A stretch of 64,000 nt of DNA, taken from Lysinibacillus sp. FSL M8-0337 (GTDB lineage: Bacteria; Bacillota; Bacilli; Bacillales_A; Planococcaceae). The stretch lies in NCBI RefSeq assembly GCF_038593855.1, contig NZ_CP151996.1:310001-374000 (forward strand), given 5' to 3'. The notes under the pieces are model-generated. The model saw only the letters and a list, made by a program, of their open reading frames with translations, was not told the DNA's origin and made no database searches. Shown here in pieces: positions 43,925-53,923 of the stretch. How positions within the stretch are numbered: the stretch's first letter is position 1; every line of letters begins with the position of its first letter. Both the position numbers and the translations under genes were made by a program.

Positions 43925-46111
43925 ATGATGAAAAATTGGAAACCTCTTCTTACACTTATTTGTTTAACGTGGTTTATATTCGGTGTGTTTACATTTTCAA
44001 AAATTGGTTATCAGTATGTAGGGAAATCCTATTTTCAATCCGAAAACTTTCAACATGAACTGGACAATTTCCTAGCAGAAATAGGACCGCTCGCGTTAAA
44101 TATACCAACCGCAGAGGAATTGAAGAGCAAGATTACAGTTTCGCAAAATGAAATTGAGGAACATCGAAATTATTATGGCTCACTTGGCACACAAATTGAG
44201 AATATAAAAAGTCAATATGAATCTCGTATTCAAGAAGCAGCTGATAATAATGCCAATGATTTAAAGACCAAGCTTGAAAATGAGCGAGATGCCAAAATAA
44301 AAGATATTACGAAGAACTTTGAAGATGATGAATATGTTCGTAAGAAAATTGTAGCGCAAAAGGGCGTGCTTATTGATAAATATATAAAATCTGTAAAAGA
44401 TGAAGCAAAAGAATTCGCAAAAAATTATAATTACTTTTCTTATGAATTAACAAATGAAGATGGTGATACTTATCGTTCAGGAGATATTACTGACAGTAAT
44501 GTATACAAAAAAATGTATATACAACATCCATTAAGAACGGGAAGTATTAGTAACAATTCAAGTAATTTACTATACGGTTCGGATGTATACATCGAATCCG
44601 ACGTATTGAATGAAATGACTGATTACACTGGGACGATTACGATTTCTAAAAAAGCAGCTCAATCTGCAGCAATTATGGGAGGCTATGACCAATTTAAACG
44701 CAATCAATATATGTTCTTTATGATTTGGATATCTAGTCTAATTGCGGCATTCTTTGCTTGGAAAGGGCGTAAAGAATTGCTGCCAACGATTGGGGCACTA
44801 AAAGAAAAAGAATCTCTAGCGAAGTTTCGCATTGATATCCAAATTGTCATAGTGTTTATTACTGGCTGTATCTATTGGTTTGCTTCATATGCTGCATTTG
44901 AAGCAATTGAATATATGTATCAATACAATTATGTGCGTTTTTTAATTGACTTTGCATTTAAAGCATTGATTTTGATCACTATTGGTGTTGCGTTTTTCGT
45001 GCAAGTTATTTGGTTATATGGTCGCGTCAATACTGTTGAAAAGCTAAGTGAACATGCAAAAGACAGTTATTTATGGGGAATTGGAGAATCCATGACTGAT
45101 TTATTTTTAAATCGGTCAATCGCACTAAATTCAATTGTTATGGTCGCAGCTGCCTTTTTTGGTGGTGGTAGTTTTGTTGCGAGTGTTACTATGGGCGGAG
45201 GATTTCCGGTTATGGTATTCGGCATATGTGGGATTGTTGGTATCCCAGCAATGGTTGTCTTCCTATCCAAAATGGGCTATTTAAATCGCATTATGAAAGA
45301 TACAAAAGATATGGCAGAAGGGCGACTTAATCGAGATGTGAAAGTAAAGGGGAAATCTCCATTAGCGGCCCATGCTGAAAATCTTAATCACTTACGTGAA
45401 GGTGTTCGTACATCAATGCATGAGCAGGCGAAGAGTGAACGGTTAAAAACAGAGCTTATTACAAACGTCAGCCATGATTTACGTACGCCTTTAACTTCAA
45501 TCATTACGTATACTGATTTATTGAAAAATCCAGATATTACGGAAGAAGAGCGTAAGCAGTATATTCATATTCTCGATAAAAAATCAGACCGTTTAAAAGT
45601 GCTAATTGAAGATCTATTTGAAGTATCCAAAATGGCGAGTGGCAATATTGAGCTCCATCGAAGTCGTGTGGATGTTACACAGCTTGTACAGCAAGCGGTT
45701 GGAGAGCATGAGGAGGATTTATCGCAAGCACGCTTAGACTTGCGTATGACAATGCCAAACGAGCCGATATACGCTTATGTGGACGGGCAAAAATGGTGGA
45801 GATTGATTGACAATTTAATCGTCAATGTATTGAAATATGCATTAGAAGGTACACGTGTCTATGTTACGTTAAAAAGAACGGCAAATGGTGATGCAGAATT
45901 CACGGTGAAAAATGTTGCGAAATATGAAATAAGCGAAAATGCTGATGAATTATTTGAACGCTTTAAGCGAGCAGATGCTTCGCGTCATACGGAGGGCTCA
46001 GGCTTAGGTTTAGCCATTGCGCAATCTATTGTTGATTTGCACGGAGCGCGTATGAGCATAGAAGTAGATGGAGATTTATTTAAAGTAATTGTTCGAATTC
46101 CAGCAGTGTAA
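43925..46111 (+). CDS. Membrane sensor histidine kinase
   Basis: The 728-residue protein follows AGAGGAGCG. One N-terminal helix (about 8-28) precedes an outer domain of about 220 residues with coiled-coil character (ERDAKIKDITKNFEDDEYVR). Several further helices (about 258-276, 300-320, 335-365, 400-445) and a HAMP-like linker lead to the kinase core. The phospho-accepting His is His517 in NVSHDLRTPLTS; the N box DNLIVNVLKYA and the G2 box GSGLGLAIAQSIV are present. The G1 box is replaced by VKNVAKYEI, as in VanS- or YcbM-like kinases. It phosphorylates the OmpR-type regulator upstream. The signal is unknown. Confidence 0.92.
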   Translation: MMKNWKPLLTLICLTWFIFGVFTFSKIGYQYVGKSYFQSENFQHELDNFLAEIGPLALNIPTAEELKSKITVSQNEIEEHRNYYGSLGTQIENIKSQYESRIQEAADNNANDLKTKLENERDAKIKDITKNFEDDEYVRKKIVAQKGVLIDKYIKSVKDEAKEFAKNYNYFSYELTNEDGDTYRSGDITDSNVYKKMYIQHPLRTGSISNNSSNLLYGSDVYIESDVLNEMTDYTGTITISKKAAQSAAIMGGYDQFKRNQYMFFMIWISSLIAAFFAWKGRKELLPTIGALKEKESLAKFRIDIQIVIVFITGCIYWFASYAAFEAIEYMYQYNYVRFLIDFAFKALILITIGVAFFVQVIWLYGRVNTVEKLSEHAKDSYLWGIGESMTDLFLNRSIALNSIVMVAAAFFGGGSFVASVTMGGGFPVMVFGICGIVGIPAMVVFLSKMGYLNRIMKDTKDMAEGRLNRDVKVKGKSPLAAHAENLNHLREGVRTSMHEQAKSERLKTELITNVSHDLRTPLTSIITYTDLLKNPDITEEERKQYIHILDKKSDRLKVLIEDLFEVSKMASGNIELHRSRVDVTQLVQQAVGEHEEDLSQARLDLRMTMPNEPIYAYVDGQKWWRLIDNLIVNVLKYALEGTRVYVTLKRTANGDAEFTVKNVAKYEISENADELFERFKRADASRHTEGSGLGLAIAQSIVDLHGARMSIEVDGDLFKVIVRIPAV

Positions 46112-46114
46112 AAA

Positions 46115-46149
46115 AAGCAGCGGCATATCTATTTGCCGCTGCTTAAATT
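46115..46149 (+). terminator. Terminator after the kinase gene
   Basis: AAGCAGCGGCA / TGCCGCTGCTT perfect stem, followed by a weak T run (AAATTTT). Confidence 0.75.
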
Positions 46150-46159
46150 TTAGTAAAGC

Positions 46160-46290
46160 GTTGATTTCCGTTCTAAGCGCTCCCTTTCTGCAGACACGGC
46201 CTCAACTAATTTTTGTGGCATGCGCCACAAAAATAGATTTTCAGCTAGTGCTGTTCCTACGGGAGTGTTGCGCCTTCCACTCCAATCAAC
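46160..46290 (-). repeat. 131-bp dispersed Bacillaceae-type repeat with flanking direct repeats
   Basis: Ends GTTGATT (46160-46166) and AATCAAC (46284-46290) are inverted. Read on the minus strand it contains GGAGTGGAAGGCGC, ACTCCCGTAGGAACAGCAC, TTGAGGCCGTGTCTGCAGAA and GAACGGAAATCAAC, the layout of a repeat widespread in Bacillaceae. TAGTAAA stands just outside at 46151-46157 and again at 46291-46297, like a target-site duplication. Confidence 0.7.
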
Positions 46291-46479
46291 TAGTAAACTG
46301 CTTGTTATTCTATCCTACTTCTAGGATGCTAAAAATTGTTGCGGTGACATTAAACTCCCTCTCCTTCAAAGCGTCTGCGATAAGAAATACTTTGGAGAAA
46401 TACGCTGCCAAAGGAGCTGTGTTGATAAAATACCCACTCTTATGAGAGAAGCTTTATTGATTATAGTGAAGGATTGCTC

Positions 46480-46604
46480 GACGACGCAACAAACCGCGCG
46501 TTAGCAAGGATTGCGGTCTTACTGTGCTGAGCGGAAAGCGTCCGCCGTGGCGGACAACAAAGGCAGAGAAAAAGTGTTAGATTGACTGCCATCAATCTAA
46601 CACT
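46480..46604 (+). repeat. Decayed repeat plus the AGTGTTAGATTGA palindrome
   Basis: GCGGAAAGCGTCCGCC followed by GGCGGACAACAAAGG (about 46540-46563) is the right end of the Bacillaceae-type repeat. It runs directly into the hairpin 46573-46604, whose 32 bases are identical to those at 15361-15392. The area 46291-46648 holds no gene. Confidence 0.7.
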
Positions 46605-46648
46605 TTTTCCTTTTGTCATAGTCACATTTCCTCGGAGCGAAAATGCTT

Positions 46649-47797
46649 TTATAAGCCTATATTTTTTGCAATAATCATTTTCATTACTTCGTTTGTGCCT
46701 GCGTATATCGACATTACAGGTATATCACGATAACGCCTTGCAATTTTATATTCCTCCATATAGCCATAGCCACCGTGTAACTGCATACATTGGGCGGCTA
46801 TGTCGCGTGCATTTTCGGTAATCCAATATTTTGCCATCGAAACTTTTGTCACAACATCTTGACCGGCAACATGCTCTTCAATTAAGGATTCTAAAAACGT
46901 TTTGCCAAGCTCTATTTTAGTGGCCATTTCAGCAATTTTAAATTGCGTATTTTGGAAGTCACTAATGGATTTGCCAAAAGCCTGACGTGATTTCACATAA
47001 TCGACCGTTAAATTGAGCATATCTTCGGCTGCTGATTGGGCAGCAATTGCAACAGCTAGACGTTCTTGTTGGAGTTTTTCCATCATGTAGGTGAAGCCTT
47101 TTCCTTCCTCACCGAGTAAATTTTCTACGGGAACACGGCAATCTTCAAAAAATAGTTCAGCTGTATCCTGTGCATGCATTCCTACTTTTTCAAGTTTGCG
47201 TCCTTTTGTAAAGCCTGGTGTTCCTTCTTCAATGACGATAAGGCTAATACCTCGATGTTTTTTCTCTGCATAAGGGTTTGTTTTTACGGCCACCACCACT
47301 AAATTTGCATGAATACCATTTGTGATAAAAGTCTTTTGACCATTAACAATATAATGATTGCCATCACGAATAGCCGTTGTTTGGATATTGGCTAAATCGG
47401 AGCCTGTTCCTGGTTCAGTCATAGCAATCGCAGTAATCGTCTCACCTGTTACACATTGTGGAAGCCAACGCGATTTTTGTGCAGCGCTTCCATATGCCTC
47501 GATATACGGCACAACGATATCATTATGCAAACCGACACCGATTAGGCTTGAACCTACGCGTTCTAACTCCTCTTGAATAATAACGCCAAAGCTGAAATCT
47601 AACCCTAGGCCTCCATACTCTTCTTCGACTTGAGGACATAAATAACCTAATTGTCCGAGCTTGTGCCAAAACGCTAGAGGAATAAGGTGATCTTTTTCCC
47701 ATTGATCATAGTGTACCTCTGCTTCTTCAGCTAAAAACTTACGTAACGTTTTACGGAATAACTCATGTTCTGTTGATTCAAATTTGTACTTCCCCAT
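46649..47797 (-). CDS. Acyl-CoA dehydrogenase, long-chain-type active site
   Basis: The 382-residue FAD enzyme has ITAIAMTEPGTGSDLANIQT near residue 117, the FAD region GQKTFITNGIH, HGGYGYMEEYKIARRYRD near 343 and SIYAGTNEVMKMIIAKNI at the end. In medium- and short-chain enzymes the last motif reads YEGT, with Glu as catalytic base; here it is YAGT. That pattern belongs to long-chain and isovaleryl-type enzymes, which use a Glu in the G helix, matched here by LQQERLAVA. It would oxidise an acyl-CoA to the trans-2-enoyl-CoA. GAAGGGGTG precedes the ATG. No other beta-oxidation gene adjoins it. Confidence 0.93.
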   Translation of the reverse strand: MGKYKFESTEHELFRKTLRKFLAEEAEVHYDQWEKDHLIPLAFWHKLGQLGYLCPQVEEEYGGLGLDFSFGVIIQEELERVGSSLIGVGLHNDIVVPYIEAYGSAAQKSRWLPQCVTGETITAIAMTEPGTGSDLANIQTTAIRDGNHYIVNGQKTFITNGIHANLVVVAVKTNPYAEKKHRGISLIVIEEGTPGFTKGRKLEKVGMHAQDTAELFFEDCRVPVENLLGEEGKGFTYMMEKLQQERLAVAIAAQSAAEDMLNLTVDYVKSRQAFGKSISDFQNTQFKIAEMATKIELGKTFLESLIEEHVAGQDVVTKVSMAKYWITENARDIAAQCMQLHGGYGYMEEYKIARRYRDIPVMSIYAGTNEVMKMIIAKNIGL

Positions 47798-47955
47798 TGA
47801 GACAACACCCCTTCATTCGCTCGTTTATGCAAAAATTTTCTAGTACATCTATAATGTTACTGAAATACAGTGCAAAATAAAAGTGCTTTTAAAAATACGA
47901 TTCTTATATGGAATGCTATAATCACAATGAATATATGAAAGAAGAGGACTAGCGT

Positions 47956-49035
47956 ATGGCAAAAATTAGCGTAGGTATTGTTATTTTAAGTATATATAGC
48001 GCCTTAACTTTCTATTTGGGCTGGGGCATCAAGCAATGGCTTGTCGCAATGAATTGGTTTCATTATCCCATTTTTTACTGGCTGCTACTTTATATTGTTT
48101 CTTTTAGCATTATTATCGGCAGGCTACACGAGTCTTTACGCGTATTTTCAGTTATAGGGAACTATTGGATGTTTATATTTGAATATGGCTTGTTATTATG
48201 TTTAACTGTACAGCTTGTGATGTGGCTAACACCATTTCACAATATTCGCATAATTGGTAGTTTAGCAGTTGCTGTGTTCTTTATATTATGGATTTTCGGT
48301 TCTTATTTTGCATACTCTCCAGTTGTCCGGCATTTAAATATTGTAATGCCTCAAAAGGATAGTGAGCTATCCTCGATGCGTGTTGTCGTTGCTTCGGATT
48401 TTCATTTAGGCGTGCTATCAAACAAAAAGCATTTACAACGTTTTGTTAGGTTATCAAATGAAGCGGAGCCAGATGTGGTTTTTTTAGCAGGAGATATTGT
48501 GGATGATGATCCAAAATGGTTTGTTCAAGAGGGAATGGCAGAAGTAATGAAACAGCTAACAGCTACTTATGGTGTGTACGGAGTACTTGGTAATCACGAA
48601 TATTACGGAAAGAAAATCCCCGAATTTGTAGAAGAAATGAAAAAAGCTGGTGTTAAAATTTTGCGAGATGAAACAATTCGAGTGAGCAATGCGTTTATAA
48701 TAACAGGCCAAGAAGATAAAACGAATAAAGAAAGGAAGCATCTTGAAGCTATGAAAATGAACGACCAGTTGCCTTGGTTTGTTATGAATCATACGCCAGA
48801 TGATTTGACAACACCTGCGCACACAGGGGTAGACTTTCATATGTCTGGACATACGCATAAAGGGCAACTATGGCCGAATCAGTATATTACGGCACGTGTA
48901 TTTGAACTAGATTATGGTTATAAGCTGAAGGGACAAATGCATACACTTGTTTCATCGGGCTTTGGATTTTGGGGACCACCAATGCGTATAGGAAGCCGTT
49001 CTGAGCTATGGGTAGTTGATATTACTTTTCAGTAA
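47956..49035 (+). CDS. Membrane-anchored metallophosphoesterase (YkuE/YaeI-like)
   Basis: The 359-residue protein has four N-terminal helices (about residues 5-125), then a calcineurin-like phosphoesterase domain: VASDFHLG (Asp, His), FLAGDIVDDD (Asp), LGNHEYYGKK (Asn, His), FVMNHTPDD (His) and MSGHTHKGQLWP (His-x-His). All dimetal ligands are present. Relatives include B. subtilis YkuE and proteobacterial YaeI, linked to the cell envelope and lipids. TATAAT (47917-47922) and AAAGAAGAGGA lie upstream. Confidence 0.92.
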   Translation: MAKISVGIVILSIYSALTFYLGWGIKQWLVAMNWFHYPIFYWLLLYIVSFSIIIGRLHESLRVFSVIGNYWMFIFEYGLLLCLTVQLVMWLTPFHNIRIIGSLAVAVFFILWIFGSYFAYSPVVRHLNIVMPQKDSELSSMRVVVASDFHLGVLSNKKHLQRFVRLSNEAEPDVVFLAGDIVDDDPKWFVQEGMAEVMKQLTATYGVYGVLGNHEYYGKKIPEFVEEMKKAGVKILRDETIRVSNAFIITGQEDKTNKERKHLEAMKMNDQLPWFVMNHTPDDLTTPAHTGVDFHMSGHTHKGQLWPNQYITARVFELDYGYKLKGQMHTLVSSGFGFWGPPMRIGSRSELWVVDITFQ

Positions 49036-49259
49036 AAGAGGTAGTATAAGAAAAAAGAGTAGCTTATAATAAGTTGGTGTGTGCAAAAATCGCTTAAAGC
49101 TAAGTTAATATCGTGGGCACAAAAGAATGTAGCCTGGATGATTGTAAATGCAACGTACAAAGAGCCTTTTTATCATCTGTGGCATTTCTTTATGTTGTGG
49201 AAGCGCTGTTTCCCCGCGTAAAACAAAAGTAGAATAACGTTAAAAGGTAAGGTGACAAT

Positions 49260-50093
49260 GTGGAGATAATAGAATTATTAAAGGCACTTATTTTAGGCTT
49301 TGTCGAAGGAATGACAGAGTTTGCACCAGTATCGTCTACAGGTCATATGATTATTGTCGATGATATGTGGTTGAAGACAGAGCAGTTTTTAGGAAAGTAT
49401 CCGGCTAATACGTTTAAAATTGTTGTTCAGCTAGGGTCCATTTTAGCGGTTATCGTGGTCATGTGGAAGCGTATGCTAAGTCTAGTTGGCCTCTATAATA
49501 TTGATGGACAATCAAAAACGATGACAGGTCGCTTTAACTTAATGCATGTAATTGTTGGTATGTTACCAGCAATAGTGCTAGGTTTTGCTTTTAAAGATTT
49601 TATTGACGACCATCTATTTAAAGTAGAGCATGTTATTTATGCATTAGTTGCAGGGGCAATTTTAATGATTGCTGCAGATAAATTGGCTCCAAGAAGACCA
49701 AAAGTTAATTCATTAGATGAGATTTCTTACGGCATGGCGTTTAAAGTTGGTTTAGTACAGTGTTTATCGTTATGGCCAGGATTCTCTCGTTCAGGGGCAA
49801 CAATTTCAGGTGGGGTTCTTTTCGGGATTAGTCACCGTGTAGCTGCAGACTTTACATTTATTATGGCGGTTCCTATAATGGCAGGTGCCAGTCTTGTATC
49901 AGTATTGAAAAACTGGGATACGCTTTCAATGGATTATTTAGGGTTTTATGTAGTTGGTTTTATTAGTTCATTTGTATTTGCATTATTATCCATTAAGTTT
50001 TTCTTAGCACTTATCTCAAAAGTAAAACTAATGCCATTTGCAATCTATCGTTTAGTGTTAGCTGCAATTCTTAGTGTTATTATATTTATGTAA
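49260..50093 (+). CDS. uppP: Undecaprenyl-diphosphatase
   Basis: The 277-residue membrane protein of the BacA/UppP family shows LILGFVEGMTEFAPVSSTGH (residues about 10-29; the usual Leu is Ala in EFAPVSS) and QCLSLWPGFSRSGATISGG near 163. These form the phosphatase site. It recycles the undecaprenyl carrier for peptidoglycan and gives some bacitracin resistance. The start is GTG 49260; the overlapping ATG 49258 opens only a three-codon frame. A strong terminator follows. Confidence 0.95.
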   Translation: MEIIELLKALILGFVEGMTEFAPVSSTGHMIIVDDMWLKTEQFLGKYPANTFKIVVQLGSILAVIVVMWKRMLSLVGLYNIDGQSKTMTGRFNLMHVIVGMLPAIVLGFAFKDFIDDHLFKVEHVIYALVAGAILMIAADKLAPRRPKVNSLDEISYGMAFKVGLVQCLSLWPGFSRSGATISGGVLFGISHRVAADFTFIMAVPIMAGASLVSVLKNWDTLSMDYLGFYVVGFISSFVFALLSIKFFLALISKVKLMPFAIYRLVLAAILSVIIFM

Positions 50094-50097
50094 TTAA

Positions 50098-50138
50098 AAA
50101 GTCACTCATTTGTCACAACAATGAGTGGCTTTTTTTGA
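50098..50138 (+). terminator. Rho-independent terminator
   Basis: AGTCACTCAT / ATGAGTGGCT followed by seven T. Confidence 0.9.
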
Positions 50139-50413
50139 ATTTAGAACGTTTTGTTTAGAATGAGTAATACTTAAATATCAATATCATCCAATTAATAATA
50201 ATATACATATAAATAAGTAGGTATAAAGAAATATTAAAAGAGTGAAACGTGTGTAAAATCGTGGTATAGTAGATAAAATTTACCGAACTATTGTAACTAT
50301 TATTGCATACACTTTATAATCAATAATAGAAAAGGTCATAATACTTATTTTAGCTAATAGGTTTTAACATTCAAAAAGAAAAGACATAATATTTTAATTT
50401 ATGGGGTGGAGAG
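50139..50413 (+). other. AT-rich leader of hemAT
   Basis: No gene and no clear structured element. Possible -10 boxes such as TATAGT (about 50264) lack good partners. Confidence 0.3.
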
Positions 50414-51706
50414 ATGTTTCAATTTAGAAATAGACCTAAGCAAAATACAATTGTAATGAATGATGTGTCAAATACAGGTGTAATTATTCAAGATCAGGAA
50501 CGTTTGTTACAGTTACATCTTGTCAATCTCACAAAACAGGACTTGCAGTTAATAAAAAGTTTAAAGCCATATATCGAGCAAAATGTTGTGGATATTGTTG
50601 AAACATTTTATAAGGCCGTTGAGAGTGTACCTACTTTACGAGATGTTATTCAAAAGTACAGTTCGAGTGAACGCCTTCGTCAAACACTTCGCCACCATAT
50701 AATTGAAATGTTTGAAGGAAGAATAGATAATGCCTTTATAGAAAAAAGGCGAAATGTAGGCAAGATGCATGTAAAGATTAACTTATATCCAAAATGGTAT
50801 TTAGCTGCGTTTCAAAACTTAGAAAAATCCTTGCGCAAGACTGTCTATAATTTATATTTGTCTAAAGAAGAAGAGGAGAAGTATTGTGATGCAGTAAGTA
50901 AGATGTGTAATTTCGAACAACAGATTGTGTTAGAAGAATATAATAACTACTCTAATTCTTTAATAGAAGAGCAACGAATGAGTGTACGGACACATGTAAA
51001 GGATATAGTGGGTGGCATTTCGACGCAATTAGAGGCACAGTCACATGATACAAATGAGTCAGTGATGGAGCTGATTTCTAGTACAAAGCAAGTAAATGCA
51101 TATTTAAAAGACAGTATTGATGAGGCCAAAATGATGCAAAAGGTTTCATCGGAAGGCTATTCAAAAATCGTATTGTTAAATGAGCAAACAGGCAAAATCA
51201 ATGATAAAACGATTGAAATGGCCATGATGGTGGAGGAGTTAAATCATTCCTCTTCAAAAATAAATAATGTCATTGAAATGGTCAAAAATATTTCTGGACA
51301 AACCAATTTACTAGCATTGAATTCAGCAATTGAAGCTGCAAGAGCTGGAGAGCATGGAAAAGGTTTTGCAGTTGTCGCAGATGAGGTACGTAAGCTGGCA
51401 GACCAAACGAAAGAATCTGTGGAACAAATTGCGGAATTAATCGGTATGTCCAATGGGATTACCAAACATGTTGTACTAGCCATTCAAGAAATTCAAGTGC
51501 TTGTCAATAATAGCATCGAGCAAAACTTGAATTCATTAAAAGCCTTTGATGCAATATCTGGTTCGGTGGAGGGCTCTATCGTTAACTTTCAAAATGTTGG
51601 AAATCAAATAACGGAGTTGGCGAATGTCATTGAGTCCATTGGAGAATCTTCCGAGGAATTAGAACGAGTTGCGAGTCGTCTAGATACGACCATTAAAGAT
51701 TTCTAA
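50414..51706 (+). CDS. hemAT: Heme-based aerotaxis transducer
   Basis: The 430-residue cytosolic chemoreceptor is close to the 432 of B. subtilis HemAT. Residues about 20-185 form a protoglobin sensor, with the proximal heme ligand His119 in [19 protein letters not shown]. The rest is a methyl-accepting domain, with the hairpin tip [20 protein letters not shown] and [18 protein letters not shown] binding CheA/CheW. It senses oxygen and steers swimming, so the host is probably motile. GGGGTGGAGAG precedes the ATG. Confidence 0.95.
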   Translation: MFQFRNRPKQNTIVMNDVSNTGVIIQDQERLLQLHLVNLTKQDLQLIKSLKPYIEQNVVDIVETFYKAVESVPTLRDVIQKYSSSERLRQTLRHHIIEMFEGRIDNAFIEKRRNVGKMHVKINLYPKWYLAAFQNLEKSLRKTVYNLYLSKEEEEKYCDAVSKMCNFEQQIVLEEYNNYSNSLIEEQRMSVRTHVKDIVGGISTQLEAQSHDTNESVMELISSTKQVNAYLKDSIDEAKMMQKVSSEGYSKIVLLNEQTGKINDKTIEMAMMVEELNHSSSKINNVIEMVKNISGQTNLLALNSAIEAARAGEHGKGFAVVADEVRKLADQTKESVEQIAELIGMSNGITKHVVLAIQEIQVLVNNSIEQNLNSLKAFDAISGSVEGSIVNFQNVGNQITELANVIESIGESSEELERVASRLDTTIKDF

Positions 51707-52118
51707 CTGAACGTGTAGCATTTTGCGTCTTGCTGCACGTTTAAAGTAGGACAATCACCCCATTTTACACCAATTCGATTGATATAAATTCCATTTTCTG
51801 ATTAAAAAAGCATAAACATGACTAAAGGTATTAAGTTCAACTACTTGATGCCTTTAAATGTTATTAGAGCTATATACAAAACAAGATATATTTTTTGACT
51901 AGAACTCTCGAAATTTAGAAGGGGAATTTTTAAAAGAAACGGATAGAATGCCTGAACAGAAGGATAGATTTACTAAAATGGAGGATGGAACGAAAAACTT
52001 AAAAACCGCTTTTTAAAAAGGGATTAAGTGGAGAAAATCAATGAAAAAGCTTGCTTGTGACCTTCCCATATTAGTGTTACGCTATAGGCAAAATGGGGAA
52101 ACGAATAAGGGGTGTTGG
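51707..52118 (+). other. Intergenic region with two hairpins
   Basis: AACGTG.AGCA / TGCT.CACGTT (51709-51742) and AAAGG.AT.AAGT / ACTT.AT.CCTTT (about 51823-51858) may end hemAT transcription. A 22-codon frame at about 51950 is not supported. Nothing else seen. Confidence 0.4.
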
Positions 52119-53084
52119 ATGATGAAAAAGAAATTGTTTATTACACGTAAATTCCCGGCTCAGTTTGTCGAGCCTTTAGAGGAGCATTATGATATTGAAC
52201 AATGGGAGGAAGAAGAGACCGTTATACCTCGCGCTAAACTTTTAGCAGCCGTTGCAAACTGTGAAGTTTTGTGGGTAACGATAGCGGATCAAGTCGATGA
52301 GGAATTGCTTTCACACGCCCCCAATTTAAAACTTGTGACAAATTTAGCAGTGGGCTTTAATAATATTGATGTGCCTGCATTACGTAAAAGAGGGATTATG
52401 GCAACAAACACGCCTGGTGTGTTAACTAATACGACAGCAGATTTAGTATTCGGTTTACTGCTAGCAACAGCACGTAGAATACCAGAAAGCGAGCGTTATT
52501 TACGTGAAGGTAAATGGCAAAGTTGGTACCCGATGCAATTAGTTGGTAAAGATGTATCAGGCGCAACAATTGGGATAATAGGAATGGGGCGGATTGGGCA
52601 GGCTGTTGCAAGACGAGCAAAAGGTTTTGATATGAAAGTTTTATATCATAACCGTAGACGTCGCCATGAAGCAGAAGAAATGTATGGGTTTTGCTATGCA
52701 TCACTTGAAGAGCTATTAACAAAATCTGATTTTGTTGTGATTATGACACCCTATAATAAAGATACGGTAGGTCTAATTGGTGCAAAGGAACTCGCCTTAA
52801 TGCAGGAAGATGCGGTATTAATTAACGCGTCTCGTGGTGGTATTATTGACGAGAATGCCCTTTATGATACCTTGAAAAATGGCAAGCTATGGGCTGCTGG
52901 TCTAGATGTTTTTGAACAGGAACCAGTTGCATTGGATCATCCACTATTAACCTTACCAAACGTTGTTGTATTACCGCATATTGGTAGTGCATCTTTAAAG
53001 ACAAGAACAGCTATGCTCATGCTCAATGTCAATGCATTAATGGCATACGGGCAGGGTAAGCCACTTTCAAATCGAATTGATTAA
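52119..53084 (+). CDS. D-isomer 2-hydroxyacid dehydrogenase (glyoxylate/hydroxypyruvate reductase-like)
   Basis: The start is placed at ATG 52119 (next in-frame ATG 52122), after AAGGGG; the longer frame upstream has no ribosome site. The protein has 321 residues. The NAD domain shows GATIGIIGMGRIGQAVARRA, the catalytic Arg lies in LINASRGGIIDE, the Glu near EQEPVALDHPL and the His in LPHIGSAS. VTNLAVGFNNIDVPALRKRG matches the GyaR/GhrB group, which reduces glyoxylate or hydroxypyruvate or oxidises D-glycerate. The gene stands alone. Confidence 0.92.
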   Translation: MMKKKLFITRKFPAQFVEPLEEHYDIEQWEEEETVIPRAKLLAAVANCEVLWVTIADQVDEELLSHAPNLKLVTNLAVGFNNIDVPALRKRGIMATNTPGVLTNTTADLVFGLLLATARRIPESERYLREGKWQSWYPMQLVGKDVSGATIGIIGMGRIGQAVARRAKGFDMKVLYHNRRRRHEAEEMYGFCYASLEELLTKSDFVVIMTPYNKDTVGLIGAKELALMQEDAVLINASRGGIIDENALYDTLKNGKLWAAGLDVFEQEPVALDHPLLTLPNVVVLPHIGSASLKTRTAMLMLNVNALMAYGQGKPLSNRID

Positions 53085-53120
53085 CGAATGGAGCTTGGCT
53101 CATAGAAAGTAAATCAATCT

Positions 53121-53155
53121 AGGCGCAGATCTAAATGGATCAAGCGTCTTTTTTT
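53121..53155 (+). terminator. Rho-independent terminator
   Basis: AGGCGC.GATC / GATC..GCGTCT followed by six T. Confidence 0.8.
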
Positions 53156-53227
53156 GTGCCAATATAGATTGATCATGCAGATACTACTTGAGATATTTAG
53201 TGAAATGTCTATAAGGTAAATTTCATT

Positions 53228-53248
53228 ATTATGAATATATTTCATAAT
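53228..53248. promoter_or_regulatory. Perfect inverted repeat, candidate operator
   Basis: ATTATGAA-TATAT-TTCATAAT lies 63 bases before the XRE-cupin start codon. Its 8-5-8 symmetry suits a dimeric helix-turn-helix protein, possibly that regulator itself. Confidence 0.55.
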
Positions 53249-53310
53249 TAATTGCGAATCAGATTAAAATGTATTATATTATTCACAAATATGAAAAAAT
53301 AGGTGAGATG

Positions 53311-53865
53311 ATGAATATAGGGATAGAAATAAAAAAATTGAGGACTGACAAAGGTATTACTTTGAAAGAGTTAAGTGAAAGAAGCGAACTTTCTGTTGGG
53401 TTTTTGTCTCAATTAGAGAGGGGGCTTACTACGATAGCAGTCGATTCACTTGAAAAGCTAGCTACTATATTGGGAGTCCATTTAACATATTTTTTTGATT
53501 ATCCACATAAGCGGAAAGATATCGTTTTAAGGAGTTATGAGCAAGAAATAATGGAAGCCGTAGAAGGTGGATTTATTAAGTATAGTTTAAGCACCAACTT
53601 GGAAAATAAACAACTTGTTCCAAGGCTTATCGAAATTCTACCTCAAAAGCAAGATGAAGAAATTTTATCTTATACGCATGAGGGCGAAGAGTTTATTTAC
53701 GTTTTAGAAGGTATATTAACCGTTTACATAAATGGTAATCGACATGAAGTGTATCCTGGTGATTGTGTTCATATGGACTCAACTATCTCTCACAATTGGG
53801 CGAATTACACTAATAAAAAGGTTAAGCTTATCGCTGTTAACACACCTAATTATCTTTTCAAATAG
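53311..53865 (+). CDS. XRE-cupin transcriptional regulator
   Basis: ATG 53311 is taken after TAGGTGAG; an upstream in-frame ATG at 53269 has no ribosome site. The 184-residue protein has an N-terminal XRE helix-turn-helix (KKLRTDKGITLKELSERSEL and SVGFLSQLERG, about 6-40). The C-terminal cupin (about 105-180) contains THEGEEFIYVLEG, VYPGDCVHMDS and the ISHNW His. The cupin would bind a small effector. It is first in a row with EutH and aminopeptidase P, so it probably controls them. Confidence 0.9.
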   Translation: MNIGIEIKKLRTDKGITLKELSERSELSVGFLSQLERGLTTIAVDSLEKLATILGVHLTYFFDYPHKRKDIVLRSYEQEIMEAVEGGFIKYSLSTNLENKQLVPRLIEILPQKQDEEILSYTHEGEEFIYVLEGILTVYINGNRHEVYPGDCVHMDSTISHNWANYTNKKVKLIAVNTPNYLFK

Positions 53866-53923
53866 TAGGATGTACACTACAGCTAGCGAGCAGTAATAAA
53901 GCTTATAGAAAGTGATAATAGAA

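Noticed and set aside
46089..46445. 118-codon plus-strand frame after the kinase gene
   Set aside because: It starts inside the kinase gene and runs through the terminator and a dispersed repeat.
51950..52018. 22-codon frame before the hydroxyacid dehydrogenase
   Set aside because: No ribosome site and no recognisable content.
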